Part shown: positions 38,834 to 48,094 of the stretch, in pieces
Layout: each line of letters starts with the position of its first letter
Position numbering within the stretch: position 1 is the stretch's first letter
DNA from: Phycicoccus sp. M110.8
GTDB lineage: Bacteria > Actinomycetota > Actinomycetes > Actinomycetales > Dermatophilaceae
Length of the DNA: 64,000 nt
Reading direction: 5' to 3'
NCBI RefSeq assembly: GCF_032464895.1
Contig: NZ_JAWDIC010000001.1
Span: forward strand, 1,922,001-1,986,000
Translations under genes and position numbers: made by a program
The notes under the pieces: generated by a model
The model's input: the letters and a program-made list of their open reading frames with translations, nothing else
Told to the model about the DNA's origin: nothing
Database searches by the model: none

Positions 38834-41776
38834 TCAGCGCAAGCTGATCGTCACGGTGCGTGCGACGCCGTCACCGAGGTCGACGCGCAGCTCGTAGCTG
38901 CCGACCCCGAGCGGCTTGGTGTTGAGGTTGAACAGGTACTGCCCGTCCGTGTACCGGAACAGGTTCCCGGTCGTGGCAGCAGAGGTCGACACGGCCACGG
39001 GGTCCGAACCGGTCGTCGCCGACGGCAGCTTCCGCAGCCAGAGGGTGGCCTGCAGGTTCGTCACGCCGGCCGAGGCGCCCGTGAGGGCGAACTTCACCGG
39101 AATCGTGCTGCCCTGCTTGTACGACCCGCCCTCGGTGACCGGGGCCAGGAACCCGCTCCACGCCACCGTGACCGTGACCGTGAAGGTCTTCGTCGCCGTG
39201 TTGCCGGCCTGGTCCGTCGACGTGCAGATCACCGTCGTGGTGCCGAGCGGGAAGGTGCTGCCGCTCGCCGGGGCGCAGGTGACAGCGGTCGCGCCGTCGA
39301 CCAGGTCGGTGGCCACCGGGTTGGTGTAGGTGACCTTGGCCCCGCTCGCCGAGGTCGCCACGGCCGTGAGGTTCGGCGCGGCGCCGAACGCCGGAGCGGT
39401 GGTGTCCTGGACCGTGACGGTGAAGGAGGACGACCCGACGTTCTTGCTCAGGTCGCTCGCCGAACAGGTCACGACCGTCGTCCCGAGCGGGAAGGTGCTG
39501 CCCTGCTCGTGGTCGCAGGTCACCGGACGGTCGCCGTCGACCAGGTCGGTCGCGGTCGGCATCACCCACGTGTATGCCGCGCCGGCGGCCGAGGTGGCCT
39601 CGATCGTCTGGCTCGGCGGGGTGCTCACGACTGGCTCCGTGGTGTCGGCGACGTTGACCGTGAAGGTCTGCGCCGACTTGTTGCCCGAGAAGTCCGTCGC
39701 CGTGCAGGTGACCTGCGTGGCGCCCAGCGGGAAGGTCGAGCCGGACGCGTGGTCACAGGCGATCGCGGGGGTCGCGTCGACGGTGTCCGTGGCGTGCGGC
39801 GCGAACGTCACCGCTGCACCGTCCGGGCCGGTGGCCTCGGCCGTGTCGACCGAGATCGGGTCGAACGTCGGCGGCGTCGTGTCCTGCACCGTCACGGTCA
39901 ACGTGCCGCTGTCGGCGTTGCCGTGCTTGTCGGTCGCGGTGCACGTGACCGTGGTCGCGCCGAGCTTGAACGTCGAGCCGCTCGCCGGCGAGCAGGTCAG
40001 GGCGACGTCGCCGTCGACCAGGTCCTTCGCCGGGTCGACCGAGTACTCGACGGCTGCGCCCTGGGGGCCCGTGGCCTCGGCGGTGACGTCCGTGAAGGAC
40101 GGCAGCGAGGGTGCGGTGGTGTCCCTCACCGTGACCGTGAAGGAGCCGGTCGCCGGGTTGCCGTGCGAGTCGGTCGCGGTGCAGGTCACCGTCGCGGGTG
40201 CGTCGAGCGCGAACTGGGTGCCCGAGGCCGGGTCGCAGCTCAGGTCCACGGCGCCGTCGACGAGGTCGGTGGCCGAGGCCTTCCAGCTCACCACGGCACC
40301 GTTGGGGCTGGTCGCCTCCGCAGTGACGGCCTTCGGCAGGTCGAGCGCCGGCGGCGTCGTGTCGGTGACGACGACCGCGAAGGTCGCCGTGCCGGTGTTG
40401 CCGTGGGTGTCGTCGGCCGAGCAGGTCACGGTCGTGCTGCCCACCGGGTAGGTGGCGCCGCTGGCGTGGTCGCAGGTGACCGGACGGCTGCCGTCAACGT
40501 CGTCGGTGGCCGTCGCAGCCTCCCAGCTGACGACCGCGCCGTCGGGGCCGGTGGCCTCCACGGACTTCGGCTCGTGGACCGTCACGACCGGCGCCGTCTT
40601 GTCCTGGACGGTGACGACGAAGGACGCGCTGCTCGTGTTGCCGGCCTTGTCGCCGGCGCTGCAGGTGACCTTGGTGTCACCGAACGCGAAGGTGCTGCCC
40701 GAGGCCGGGCTGCAGGAGGGCGTGAGGTCGCCGTCCACGTTGTCCGTCGCGGTCGCGGTGTACGAGTACGCGGCGCCCGCCGGGCTGGTCGCCGCGAGGG
40801 TGACGTCCTTGGGCACCGTGACGACGGGGGCGGTGGTGTCTGCGACCTTCACTGCGAAGGTGGTCGTCCCCTTGTTGCCGGTGAGGTCGGTGGCCGAGCA
40901 GGTAACCGTGGTGCTGCCGAGCGAGAAGGTCGAGCCCGACGCCGGTGCGCAGGTCACCGGGCGGTCGCCGTCGACCGCGTCGGTCGCGGTCGGCGCGGTG
41001 TAGGTCACCGCTGCGCCGCTGGCGTCGACGGCCGAGGCCGAGACGTCCGCCACGGTGCCGAGCACGGGACCGGTCGTGTCGACGATCGAGTAGCTGGCCG
41101 AGGCCGTGCCGACGAGGCCGGCCGAGTCGGTCTTGCTGCAGCTGACCGTCTGGGTGCCGAGCTTGCCGCTCGGCCCGCTGACGGTCGGCAGGACCGTGCC
41201 CGAGCCGTCGTGGTCGTCGGTCCAGGAACAGCTGGCGGCCGGGACGCTGCCGTACTCGTAAGACGCGCCGTTGGTGACGCCCCCGATGGTGAGGACCGGT
41301 GCGGTGTTCGTGCTGCAGCTCCAGCTCACCGCGTAGGTCGCGGCGGTCATGCTGGTGTAGCCCGGCTGGGTCACCTTCACCGAGACGGTCGACTGCCCGG
41401 TGCTGGCCGCACTGGCCTTGATGGTCGTGCGGATGCCGACCTGGAAGGAGTCCTGGCCGTTCTGGTCGTAGGTGGCCGGCACCTTCTGCGTGGTGTCCGT
41501 GCGCTCGACCGTGACGTTGGTGTCGCTGCTGGACCAGACCAGGCTGAAGTCCGCACCTGGCGTCAGGTGCGCGTTGCCGTTGCGCTTGACCGTGACGAGG
41601 CCGTCGCGCTGGACGGGAAGGGTGCAGCCGGAGACTGCGATGTCGGTGGTGGACATGGCGGCGGTGTCCCCGTCCACGACCGGGATGGAGTCGGCGTAGG
41701 CCGACCCCGCGGCATACGTCGTGAGGAGGGCGACCGCGAGCGCGGCGACTCCTCGAGAGGCAAGGCGTAGGTGCAT
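38834..41776 (-). CDS. Large secreted HYR-repeat protein with C-terminal PxKF-type domain
   Basis: 980 residues. A signal peptide ends near AGSAYADS. After an N-terminal region with a Cys-containing Ig-like module come eight HYR domains of about 83 residues. Each contains an EATGPxGA-type strand, a DLVDG loop, a Cys (VTCxPASGSTF) and an LGxTTVTCxATD hallmark, so each can form one disulfide. The C-terminal 110 residues include TIPVKFAL, the PxKF motif, with a beta-rich end. No LPXTG or membrane anchor is seen, so it may be released or bound non-covalently. HYR modules are extracellular Ig-like adhesion repeats. Role unknown. Confidence 0.85.
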   Translation of the reverse strand: MHLRLASRGVAALAVALLTTYAAGSAYADSIPVVDGDTAAMSTTDIAVSGCTLPVQRDGLVTVKRNGNAHLTPGADFSLVWSSSDTNVTVERTDTTQKVPATYDQNGQDSFQVGIRTTIKASAASTGQSTVSVKVTQPGYTSMTAATYAVSWSCSTNTAPVLTIGGVTNGASYEYGSVPAASCSWTDDHDGSGTVLPTVSGPSGKLGTQTVSCSKTDSAGLVGTASASYSIVDTTGPVLGTVADVSASAVDASGAAVTYTAPTATDAVDGDRPVTCAPASGSTFSLGSTTVTCSATDLTGNKGTTTFAVKVADTTAPVVTVPKDVTLAATSPAGAAYSYTATATDNVDGDLTPSCSPASGSTFAFGDTKVTCSAGDKAGNTSSASFVVTVQDKTAPVVTVHEPKSVEATGPDGAVVSWEAATATDDVDGSRPVTCDHASGATYPVGSTTVTCSADDTHGNTGTATFAVVVTDTTPPALDLPKAVTAEATSPNGAVVSWKASATDLVDGAVDLSCDPASGTQFALDAPATVTCTATDSHGNPATGSFTVTVRDTTAPSLPSFTDVTAEATGPQGAAVEYSVDPAKDLVDGDVALTCSPASGSTFKLGATTVTCTATDKHGNADSGTLTVTVQDTTPPTFDPISVDTAEATGPDGAAVTFAPHATDTVDATPAIACDHASGSTFPLGATQVTCTATDFSGNKSAQTFTVNVADTTEPVVSTPPSQTIEATSAAGAAYTWVMPTATDLVDGDRPVTCDHEQGSTFPLGTTVVTCSASDLSKNVGSSSFTVTVQDTTAPAFGAAPNLTAVATSASGAKVTYTNPVATDLVDGATAVTCAPASGSTFPLGTTTVICTSTDQAGNTATKTFTVTVTVAWSGFLAPVTEGGSYKQGSTIPVKFALTGASAGVTNLQATLWLRKLPSATTGSDPVAVSTSAATTGNLFRYTDGQYLFNLNTKPLGVGSYELRVDLGDGVARTVTISLR

Positions 41777-42200
41777 GACGTCCCCTGGGCAACCTGAAGA
41801 AATGGTGGCCGGAACTGTCGCACCGGGTCAGGGGACGGTAAAGATGCAGGTGAGGGAGCTGTGCCGGATCGATCCGAACGGTTGACGCGTCCGTTGAGGA
41901 GGCCTGTGACCACCTCGGTTTGGGTGCGCGTGGAGCCTTTGGGGACCCGGTGTCGGGAGCTTTGCCCGGTTGACGGAAATTTGGTCTGCCGCACCTCCAC
42001 GCCGCCTGCGTCGCGTGCTAGCGTCTCTCGCGGTTGCACCAAGCAGTTCCTCGCAGGTCGACGAAGTGCCCGCCAGCACCATCGCGCGGGCCTTTCGCTT
42101 CTGTGGACGAGCATGATCTCGTCGGGTGGGGTTGTGTACGGCAGCCTGGGGCCCCGCAAAGTGCGGGTTCCCAATGGCTACAAAGGAAAGAGTTAACCCC
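41777..42200. promoter_or_regulatory. Intergenic region with the cold-shock gene promoter and long 5' UTR
   Basis: 424 bases between divergent genes. A TAGCGT -10 candidate at 42019-42024 would give cspA a leader of about 170 bases, typical of cold-shock genes whose mRNA leader controls expression. It also carries the palindrome GGATCGATCC near 41870. I find no clean -35 and no protein-coding frame. Confidence 0.45.
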
Positions 42201-42404
42201 ATGGCACAGGGAACCGTTAAGTGGTTCAACGCTGAGAAGGGCTTCGGCTTCATCGCCCAGGACGGCGGGGGCCCCGACGTGTTCGTCCACTACTCGGCCA
42301 TCGACTCCTCGGGCTACCGCTCGCTGGACGAGGCTCAGCGTGTGGAGTTCGAGGTCACCCAGGGTCCGAAGGGCCCCCAGGCTGACGCCGTTCGCCCGAT
42401 CTGA
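42201..42404 (+). CDS. cspA: Cold-shock protein
   Basis: 67 residues, the standard single cold-shock domain. RNP-1 is KGFGFI and RNP-2 VFVHY, the single-stranded RNA/DNA binding motifs, after the usual [11 protein letters not shown] start. It acts as an RNA chaperone. AAGGAAAG precedes the ATG. The gene is alone between a long leader and a strong terminator. Confidence 0.97.
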   Translation: MAQGTVKWFNAEKGFGFIAQDGGGPDVFVHYSAIDSSGYRSLDEAQRVEFEVTQGPKGPQADAVRPI

Positions 42405-42431
42405 TCGAGGACTGCCCAACCACAGTCTTCA

Positions 42432-42469
42432 CGACGAGGCCCCTCACCGACTGGTGAGGGGCCTCGTCG
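42432..42469 (+). terminator. Terminator of the cold-shock gene
   Basis: Perfect 17-bp stem (42432-42448 with 42453-42469) with a GACT loop, between the cold-shock gene and the convergent penicillin-binding protein gene. Confidence 0.88.
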
Positions 42470-42508
42470 CGTGTCCGGACGCCGTTGTCCCGCAGGCCGA
42501 TCCGCGGG

Positions 42509-44431
42509 CTACTGCCGCGACGCGAGGTCGGTGAGGAACGCCTTGGCGACCGGGGCCGCGACCGCGCCGCCGCTGCGTCCCTCCTCGACGAGGACGGCGA
42601 ACGCGAGGTCGCCCTGGTAGCCGATGAACCACGCGTGCGTCCTCGGCGGGTTCTCGGTGCCGAACTCCGCGGTGCCCGTCTTGCCGCGGACCGTGCCGCC
42701 GGGCGTGCCGCGCAGCACCGTCGCCGTCCCGTCGCTGACCACCCGGCCCATGAGGGTGCGGAGCTGGTCCACGACGCCGGCGTCGAGCTGCTGCGGCGAG
42801 CGGTCCGCACCCGCGGGGTCGGGGTCGGTCACCAGGGCCGGCGGGACGTAGGCGCCGCGCGCCACGCTGCCGGCCATGACAGCCAGGGCCAGCGGGGAGA
42901 CCAGGTTGCGCCCCTGCCCGATGGACGCGGACGCCTTGTCGGTCTTGCCGTTGTTCGTCGGGATGCTGCCGTCGAAGGCACCCGCCACGCCGAGCGTCTT
43001 CGCCCAGCCGGCGCCGATGCCGAGCGCCTTGCCGGCCGCGGCCATGTCGCCGTCGCCCAGCCGGGAGGAGAGCTGCACGAATGCCGTGTTGCACGAGTGC
43101 GCGAAGTCGTCGGCGAAGTTCGGGGTGCCGAGCTCCTCGCCCTCGAAGTTCTTGTACGACCGGCCGTCGACGACGAAGGTCTTCGGGCAGGTGACGGTGG
43201 TGCCCGGCGTGACCTTCTTCCCGGTGAGCAGGGCGTAGGTCGTCGCGACCTTGAACGAGGACCCCGGCGGGTAGCGACCCGTGATCGCCCGGTCGAGGCC
43301 GAGCTCGGGCGAGTTCGCGGAGGCGAGCACGTCACCGGTCTTGACGTCGACCGCCACCAGTGCCGAGGGCACGTCCTTGGTGCCGGTCAGCGCCTTCTCG
43401 GCTGCCGCCTGCACCGTCGGGTCGAGCGTGGTCTTCACGTCCTTGCCGTCGACCGCGGCCTTCTGGAACAGCGGGGTGTCCGGCGCGCCGCTGGAGGTGA
43501 CCGTGACGCCGGGGGTGCCGCCGAGCGTGGCGTCGTACTGGCCCTGTAGCCCGCTGGTGCCGGCGTAGTCGCCGGCGGTGTAGCGGCCCTTGCCCGCGGC
43601 GACCTTCTCGGCACTCACGGGCCCGAACGAGCCGAGCAGCGGCTGGCCGAAGGTGCGCGTCCGCCCGAGCGGCTGCTCCCGGGCCGGGTAGACGACGCCC
43701 TTGAGCGCGTCGAGCTTGTCCCGCCGCGCGTCGAAGTCCGACTGCCGGTAGGTGATGACGGGGATGGGCGCCTTCGACCCCGCCTTCTGGGCCGCGGCCA
43801 GCTTCGCCACGAGGCTGCCGGACGGCTCGTCGACGATCTTCTCCAGCGCCCTGGCCGTCTCGGCGGTCGCGCGGCCCGGGTCGAGCTGCACCGGGTAGAC
43901 CTTGCCGAGCGGCATGAGCGCGGTGCCCGACCGGTCCAGCAGGTCGCCGCGGGTGCCCCAGGTCCGGGAGGCGATGAGCCGGTCGGACTTCTTCAGCGTC
44001 GGGTGCCACGGCGAGGAGCCGGTGGGCAGGCTGACCGCCCAGGACCCGCCGTCCCGCTTCGCCACCGTCACCGGGACGTCGTAGCTCCACGGCACGCCGC
44101 CCGGCAGCGTCCACGTGACGCGCAGGGTCGAGGTCGCCCGGTCGCCCGTGCGGCGGACTGCCCCCGGAGCGACCGTGACCGGGCCGGAGCCGAGCCCCGA
44201 CGTGGCGCGCGTGAAGTCCGCCTGCACCGTCGCCGTGGGCGAGGTGAAGTCCGTGCCCGTCTTGGCGAAGGAGCGCTGGGACCACCCCGAGGCGTATGCC
44301 GTGACCTCGGCGCGGGCGGCCCGGTCCGCCTCCTGCTCGGCCTGGTCGTGCCGCCACCACCAGACCCCGGCGCCGCCGGCCGCCACCACGGCCACCGCTG
44401 CCACTGCCCCGACGACCCCTCGTCTGTCCAT
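42509..44431 (-). CDS. Penicillin-binding protein (transpeptidase with NTF2-like/MecA-N domain)
   Basis: 640 residues. One N-terminal membrane helix (about 6-25) is followed by an NTF2-like domain (about 30-145), a PBP dimerisation domain and the transpeptidase domain. Catalytic motifs are intact: SSFK with Ser391, SCN at 446-448 and KTG at 584-586. It cross-links peptidoglycan outside the membrane. The architecture is like Mycobacterium tuberculosis PbpA/PBP2a-type class B enzymes; the NTF2 domain alone does not imply beta-lactam resistance. ATG at 44431 gives the expected short cytoplasmic tail. Confidence 0.9.
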   Translation of the reverse strand: MDRRGVVGAVAAVAVVAAGGAGVWWWRHDQAEQEADRAARAEVTAYASGWSQRSFAKTGTDFTSPTATVQADFTRATSGLGSGPVTVAPGAVRRTGDRATSTLRVTWTLPGGVPWSYDVPVTVAKRDGGSWAVSLPTGSSPWHPTLKKSDRLIASRTWGTRGDLLDRSGTALMPLGKVYPVQLDPGRATAETARALEKIVDEPSGSLVAKLAAAQKAGSKAPIPVITYRQSDFDARRDKLDALKGVVYPAREQPLGRTRTFGQPLLGSFGPVSAEKVAAGKGRYTAGDYAGTSGLQGQYDATLGGTPGVTVTSSGAPDTPLFQKAAVDGKDVKTTLDPTVQAAAEKALTGTKDVPSALVAVDVKTGDVLASANSPELGLDRAITGRYPPGSSFKVATTYALLTGKKVTPGTTVTCPKTFVVDGRSYKNFEGEELGTPNFADDFAHSCNTAFVQLSSRLGDGDMAAAGKALGIGAGWAKTLGVAGAFDGSIPTNNGKTDKASASIGQGRNLVSPLALAVMAGSVARGAYVPPALVTDPDPAGADRSPQQLDAGVVDQLRTLMGRVVSDGTATVLRGTPGGTVRGKTGTAEFGTENPPRTHAWFIGYQGDLAFAVLVEEGRSGGAVAAPVAKAFLTDLASRQ

Positions 44432-44626
44432 GGGCCCATCAAACCCCACCGCCGTGGGGCGAACTGCACCCATATGTCCCCCGCGGCCAACCGGCCCGTC
44501 CGCTACGGCGTCTGAGGTGGCGGGAGCATCCCGAGAAGGTTCTCAGGTTGCGCCCTTAGACTCCCGGAGGCGATCGGTCGCCTCAGCCGCCCCCGAGGGC
44601 GGCTTGTCCTGACCAGAGAGGTGCAT

Positions 44627-46216
44627 GTGAGCGAGCCCACCCACGGCTCCGCCTCGGGCGACCAGCCCGCCGTCGGAGATCACGGTGCCTCGGAGGGCGG
44701 CACGGAGCAGGCCCCGGCGGTCACCCGCCGGTCCGACCGGGTCCGCCAGGACCACCGCCACCCCTGGGTGCGCCGCGGCCTCTTCGCGGTCGCCGCGCTG
44801 ACGGTCGCCGCGCTGGTCCTGGGCATCGCGGCATACGTCAAGCTCAACGGGAACATCCAGCGCGTCGACATCACCAAGGCGCTCGGCGACCGGCCCAAGC
44901 AGCAGGCGACGACCGACGCCCAGACGAACTTGAAGCCGCTCAACATCTTCGTGATGGGCTCGGACAGCCGCCAGGGCACGACGCTGGGCAAGCAGCAGAC
45001 CGAGTACGGCATCTACGGCGCGCGCTCGGACACCAACCTGGTCGTCCACCTGTCCGCCGACCGCAAGTCCGCCATCGTCGTGTCGATCCCGCGTGACTCG
45101 ATGACCAAGGCGCCGCGCGACTGCAAGAACCCCCGCGACAAGGTCGCCGACGGCGTCATCCGTCAGTGGAACTCGAACTTCACCCTGGGTGGCCCTGCGT
45201 GCACGATCCGCACGTTCGAGGGCCTGACCGACATCTACATCGACCACTTCGTCGTCATTGACTTCCGCGGCTTCAAGAAGATGGTCGACGCCCTCGGTGG
45301 GGTCACCGTCTGCACCCCGGTGCCGATCAACGACAAGGACAGCCACCTCACCCTGAAGGCGGGTCGGAGCCGGGTCAACGGCACCCAGGCGCTGGGGTAC
45401 GTGCGCGTGCGCAAGACCCTCGGCGACGGCTCGGACCTCGGCCGCATCGACCGGCAGCAGGCGTTCATGTCCTCGGTCGTCCAGGAGGCGACCAAGTCCT
45501 CGCTGCTGCTGCGCCCGGACAAGCTGTTCCGGTTCCTCGACGCGGCCACCCAGTCGATGACCACCGACACGGGTCTCGACGTCGGCGAGATGAAGGACAT
45601 CGCGCAGAGCCTGGCGCGGATCGGCACCGACCAGATCCGGTTCGTCAAACTGCCGACCGAGACCTACCCGGCAGACCCGAACCGGGTGCAGTGGACCCCT
45701 GCGGCGGAGACCATCTGGACCGCGATGCGCGACGACAAGCCGCTGCCGGGCACCAAGGTGCCGTCGGGCACGACGTCGGCCACGGCGTCCCCGACGACCC
45801 AGCCGGCCCTGACGGTGAGCCCGGGCGACATCCACCTGCGCGTCACCAACGACTCCGGGGTGCCCGGCCTGGCGAAGCAGGCGGCCGCGGAGCTGAGCGT
45901 CCAGGGCTTCCACGTCGACACCTACGTCTCCGGCTCGGGCACGCCGACCCGCGGCGTGGTCGTCCGCTACGGGCCCGGGATGAAGGAGGCCGCCCGCACG
46001 GTCGCGGCGGCCTACCCGGGCGCGCAGATCCGGGCCGACTCCCTGCTGGGCTCGACGCTCGAGCTGAGCATGGGGCTCGGCGCCCCCAAGGCGGTCGAGG
46101 TCCCCAACCGCCTGGGCACCCAGCCGCTGCCCAAGCAGACCATCACGGCCACCCCGCCGAGCTCGTCGACGGAGACGATCAAGGCACGGACGGCGAACCA
46201 GGACATCTGCAGCTGA
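44627..46216 (+). CDS. LytR-CpsA-Psr (LCP) family cell-wall glycopolymer ligase
   Basis: 529 residues. A charged N-terminus, one membrane helix (about 53-73), then the LCP domain: NIFVMGSDSR, SDTNLVVHLSADRKSAIVVSIPRDS with its pyrophosphate-binding arginine, and YVRVRKTLGDGSDLGRIDRQQ. A C-terminal LytR_C domain (about 405-490) follows. LCP enzymes attach arabinogalactan or teichoic-type polymers to peptidoglycan. GTG at 44627 is preferred over 44621 because AGAGAGG then lies six bases away. TAGACT at 44557 could be its -10 box. Confidence 0.92.
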   Translation: MSEPTHGSASGDQPAVGDHGASEGGTEQAPAVTRRSDRVRQDHRHPWVRRGLFAVAALTVAALVLGIAAYVKLNGNIQRVDITKALGDRPKQQATTDAQTNLKPLNIFVMGSDSRQGTTLGKQQTEYGIYGARSDTNLVVHLSADRKSAIVVSIPRDSMTKAPRDCKNPRDKVADGVIRQWNSNFTLGGPACTIRTFEGLTDIYIDHFVVIDFRGFKKMVDALGGVTVCTPVPINDKDSHLTLKAGRSRVNGTQALGYVRVRKTLGDGSDLGRIDRQQAFMSSVVQEATKSSLLLRPDKLFRFLDAATQSMTTDTGLDVGEMKDIAQSLARIGTDQIRFVKLPTETYPADPNRVQWTPAAETIWTAMRDDKPLPGTKVPSGTTSATASPTTQPALTVSPGDIHLRVTNDSGVPGLAKQAAAELSVQGFHVDTYVSGSGTPTRGVVVRYGPGMKEAARTVAAAYPGAQIRADSLLGSTLELSMGLGAPKAVEVPNRLGTQPLPKQTITATPPSSSTETIKARTANQDICS

Positions 46217-46220
46217 GGCG

Positions 46221-46240
46221 TCCCACCGCCACCGGTGGGG
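46221..46240 (+). terminator. Short terminator hairpin after the LCP gene
   Basis: CCCACCG pairs with CGGTGGG (46222-46228 with 46233-46239), followed by CCGCTTTG. Weak but well placed, five bases after the stop. Confidence 0.45.
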
Positions 46241-46245
46241 CCGCT

Positions 46246-46275
46246 TTGCCCCGCCGCGGGCGGGCCGGATACCCT
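46246..46275 (+). promoter_or_regulatory. Promoter of tRNA-Ser(GCT)
   Basis: TTGCCC (46246-46251), an 18-base spacer and TACCCT (46270-46275), about 30 bases before the tRNA. Confidence 0.5.
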
Positions 46276-46305
46276 GTGCGGGCTCGGGTGTCCGCACCCG
46301 GGCGT

Positions 46306-46398
46306 GGAGGCGTCGCCTAGTCCGGTCTATGGCGCCGCACTGCTAATGCGGTTTGGGTTAATCGCCCATCGAGGGTTCAAATCCCTCCGCCTCCGCCA
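46306..46398 (+). tRNA. tRNA-Ser (anticodon GCT)
   Basis: Class II tRNA with acceptor GGAGGCG/CGCCTCC, anticodon arm CCGCA/TGCGG around CTGCTAA giving GCT, a long variable arm and T-arm GAGGGTTCAAATCCCTC. Discriminator G at 46395, and CCA is encoded at 46396-46398. Its 3' end is echoed three times downstream. Confidence 0.95.
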
Positions 46399-46447
46399 AC
46401 GCGAAGATGGCCCCGACACGCTTTTCGTCGGGGCCATCTTCGCGTTT
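46399..46447 (+). terminator. Terminator of tRNA-Ser(GCT)
   Basis: A long stem beginning AACGCGAAGATGGCCCCGAC and returning as GTCGGGGCCATCTTCGCGTT, around the loop ACGCTTTTC. The central GCCCCGAC-ACGCTTTT-GTCGGGGC is nearly identical to that of the tRNA-Gly terminator. Confidence 0.9.
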
Positions 46448-46506
46448 TCGAACGCGCGGGATTTGGGAGGAGCGGGCGGCCGGGTGAGGAACGAACCCGT
46501 CCGCCC

Positions 46507-46654
46507 GCGACGGCGTCCCTCCGCCTCCGAGGTGACGTCGCGGGCGGCGGAGACCCAGGGGAGGGCGAGCGACGGCGTCCCTCCGCCTCCGCCGGGTGAC
46601 GTCGGCACCTGCGTGGGGCTCGTCCGTCCCCGGCCGCGTCTCCCGCCTCCGCCA
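46507..46654 (+). repeat. Three partial copies of the tRNA-Ser(GCT) 3' end
   Basis: TCCCTCCGCCTCCG at 46516-46529, TCCCTCCGCCTCCGCC at 46578-46593 and CCGCCTCCGCCA at 46643-46654 repeat the tRNA end at 46382-46398. The first two also share flanks (GCGACGGCG before, GTGACGTCG after). The rest of this non-coding tract holds nothing recognised. Confidence 0.7.
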
Positions 46655-46699
46655 GATGGGACTGGGACGCGTCCGGCAGTGGGAGCAGGTGTGCGGGTG

Positions 46700-46735
46700 C
46701 TGCGTCACTGATCCGCATCCGGATCAGTGACGCAG
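46700..46735. terminator. Terminator spanning the stop codon of the GT2/GtrA gene
   Basis: Perfect 16-bp stem CTGCGTCACTGATCCG/CGGATCAGTGACGCAG with a CATC loop. The minus-strand gene ends at 46724, inside the right arm. Confidence 0.8.
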
Positions 46736-48094
46736 TGCCGGCGCGGTGGTCCTCGTGCCGAGGGCCTCGGCCGCGCCCGGGCTGGGAAGGGCCTCCCCGG
46801 GAGGGGCCGTGATTCCCGCGGGCCGGAACATCCACGACCGCATCGCCACGAACCGCACCAGCGTCGACAGGCCGGTCGCCACCCCCAGCACCGCCGTGGC
46901 GACGGTGGTGGACGGTTGCGCGTCCACGAGGTGGAGCAGGCCCAGCGCGCCCGCCGTCATCGCCCAGGTGAGCCCGAAGACCACCAGCCCCTGGGCCTGG
47001 TGGCGCAGCCGGCCGGGACCCTGCACGCCGAACGTCCAGCGCCGGTTGAGGCCGGTGTTGACGAGCGTCGCGAGCAGCAGCGCCACCAGGTTGGCCGTCT
47101 GCGTCGAGCCGACGGGGTGGACCAGCGCCGCGAACAGGCCCAGGTGCAGGACGGTGCACAGCAACCCGACGGCGGCGAACCGCCGCGCCTGCTGCCACGT
47201 CCCGCCCACGGCCGCGCCGAGCGGCCCGCCCACGGCCGTGCCGGCCGCGCCCGTCCCGTCGTCCGCACTGCCACCGTCGCCCGCACCGCCACCGCCGACC
47301 GCGCCCGCCGGCCCAGCCACGGGGAACCGACCCATCCGCCGGGCCACGTCCGCGACGGGGAGGACGCCCCGCCGCAGGTCGCGCCGGACGCGCCGGACGC
47401 CCCGCAGGTCGTCCAGTGCCGTGGCCACGACGTCGACCCGCGAGTCCGGGTCGTCGTACCAGTCGACCGGCACCTCGTGGATCCGCAGACCCGACCGCTC
47501 CGCGAGCACGAGCAGCTCGGTGTCGAAGAACCACGTCGGGTCCTGCACCATCGGCAGTAGCTCGGCCGCGACGTCCGCGCGGATCGCCTTGAAGCCGCAC
47601 TGCGCGTCGGAGAACCGTGCGCCGAGCGCACCCCTCAGCACCAGGTTGTAGCAGCGCGAGATGACCTCGCGCTTCACCCCGCGGACCACCCGGGCCCCCC
47701 GCGCCAGCCGCGAGCCGATGGCGAGGTCGGAGTGCCCCGACATCAACGGTGCGACCAGCGGCCAGAGGGCGTCGAGGTCGGTCGACAGGTCGACGTCCAT
47801 GTACGCCAGGATCGGCGCGTCCGACGCCAGCCACACCTGCTTGAGCGCCCGTCCGCGGCCCTTCTGCTCCAGCTCGACCAGCGCCACCCCGGGCAGCCCG
47901 GCGACCAGTCCCCGGGCCACCTCGGCGGTGCCGTCGGTGCTGGCGTTGTCCGCCACCGTGATCCGGAAGGGGTACGGGAAGGTCTGCACGAGGTGCGCGT
48001 GCAGCCGCCGGACGCACGCGCCCACCGTGTGCTGCTCGTTGTGGACCGGCACGACCACGTCGAGGACGGGGGCCGCCGGCTCCTGGCCGGTCAT
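46724..48094 (-). CDS. Polyprenyl-phosphate glycosyltransferase fused to a GtrA membrane domain
   Basis: 456 residues. The N-terminal GT2 domain (about 1-240) shows VVVPVHNEQHTV, the DVDLSTDLD metal site and DAQCGFKA, as in dolichol-phosphate mannose/glucose synthases. A Gly/Ala-rich linker (about 255-290) leads to a four-helix GtrA domain (about 300-425, with NRRWTFGV). Such fusions make a lipid-linked sugar and flip or hold it in the membrane for transfer outside. It overlaps the GT39 gene by ATGA and probably supplies that enzyme's donor. Confidence 0.88.
   Translation of the reverse strand: MTGQEPAAPVLDVVVPVHNEQHTVGACVRRLHAHLVQTFPYPFRITVADNASTDGTAEVARGLVAGLPGVALVELEQKGRGRALKQVWLASDAPILAYMDVDLSTDLDALWPLVAPLMSGHSDLAIGSRLARGARVVRGVKREVISRCYNLVLRGALGARFSDAQCGFKAIRADVAAELLPMVQDPTWFFDTELLVLAERSGLRIHEVPVDWYDDPDSRVDVVATALDDLRGVRRVRRDLRRGVLPVADVARRMGRFPVAGPAGAVGGGGAGDGGSADDGTGAAGTAVGGPLGAAVGGTWQQARRFAAVGLLCTVLHLGLFAALVHPVGSTQTANLVALLLATLVNTGLNRRWTFGVQGPGRLRHQAQGLVVFGLTWAMTAGALGLLHLVDAQPSTTVATAVLGVATGLSTLVRFVAMRSWMFRPAGITAPPGEALPSPGAAEALGTRTTAPALRH

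Noticed and set aside
38834-41776. Tandem HYR repeats as a recombination-derived DNA repeat
   Set aside because: Units are divergent at DNA level and conserved only at protein level, so they are old domain duplications.
42509-44431. Acquired beta-lactam resistance PBP because of the MecA-N-like domain
   Set aside because: NTF2-like domains are normal in actinobacterial class B PBPs and all catalytic motifs are standard.
46327-46608. Small ORFs over tRNA-Ser(GCT) and its scar tract
   Set aside because: They read antisense through a tRNA and its terminator; composition is non-coding.
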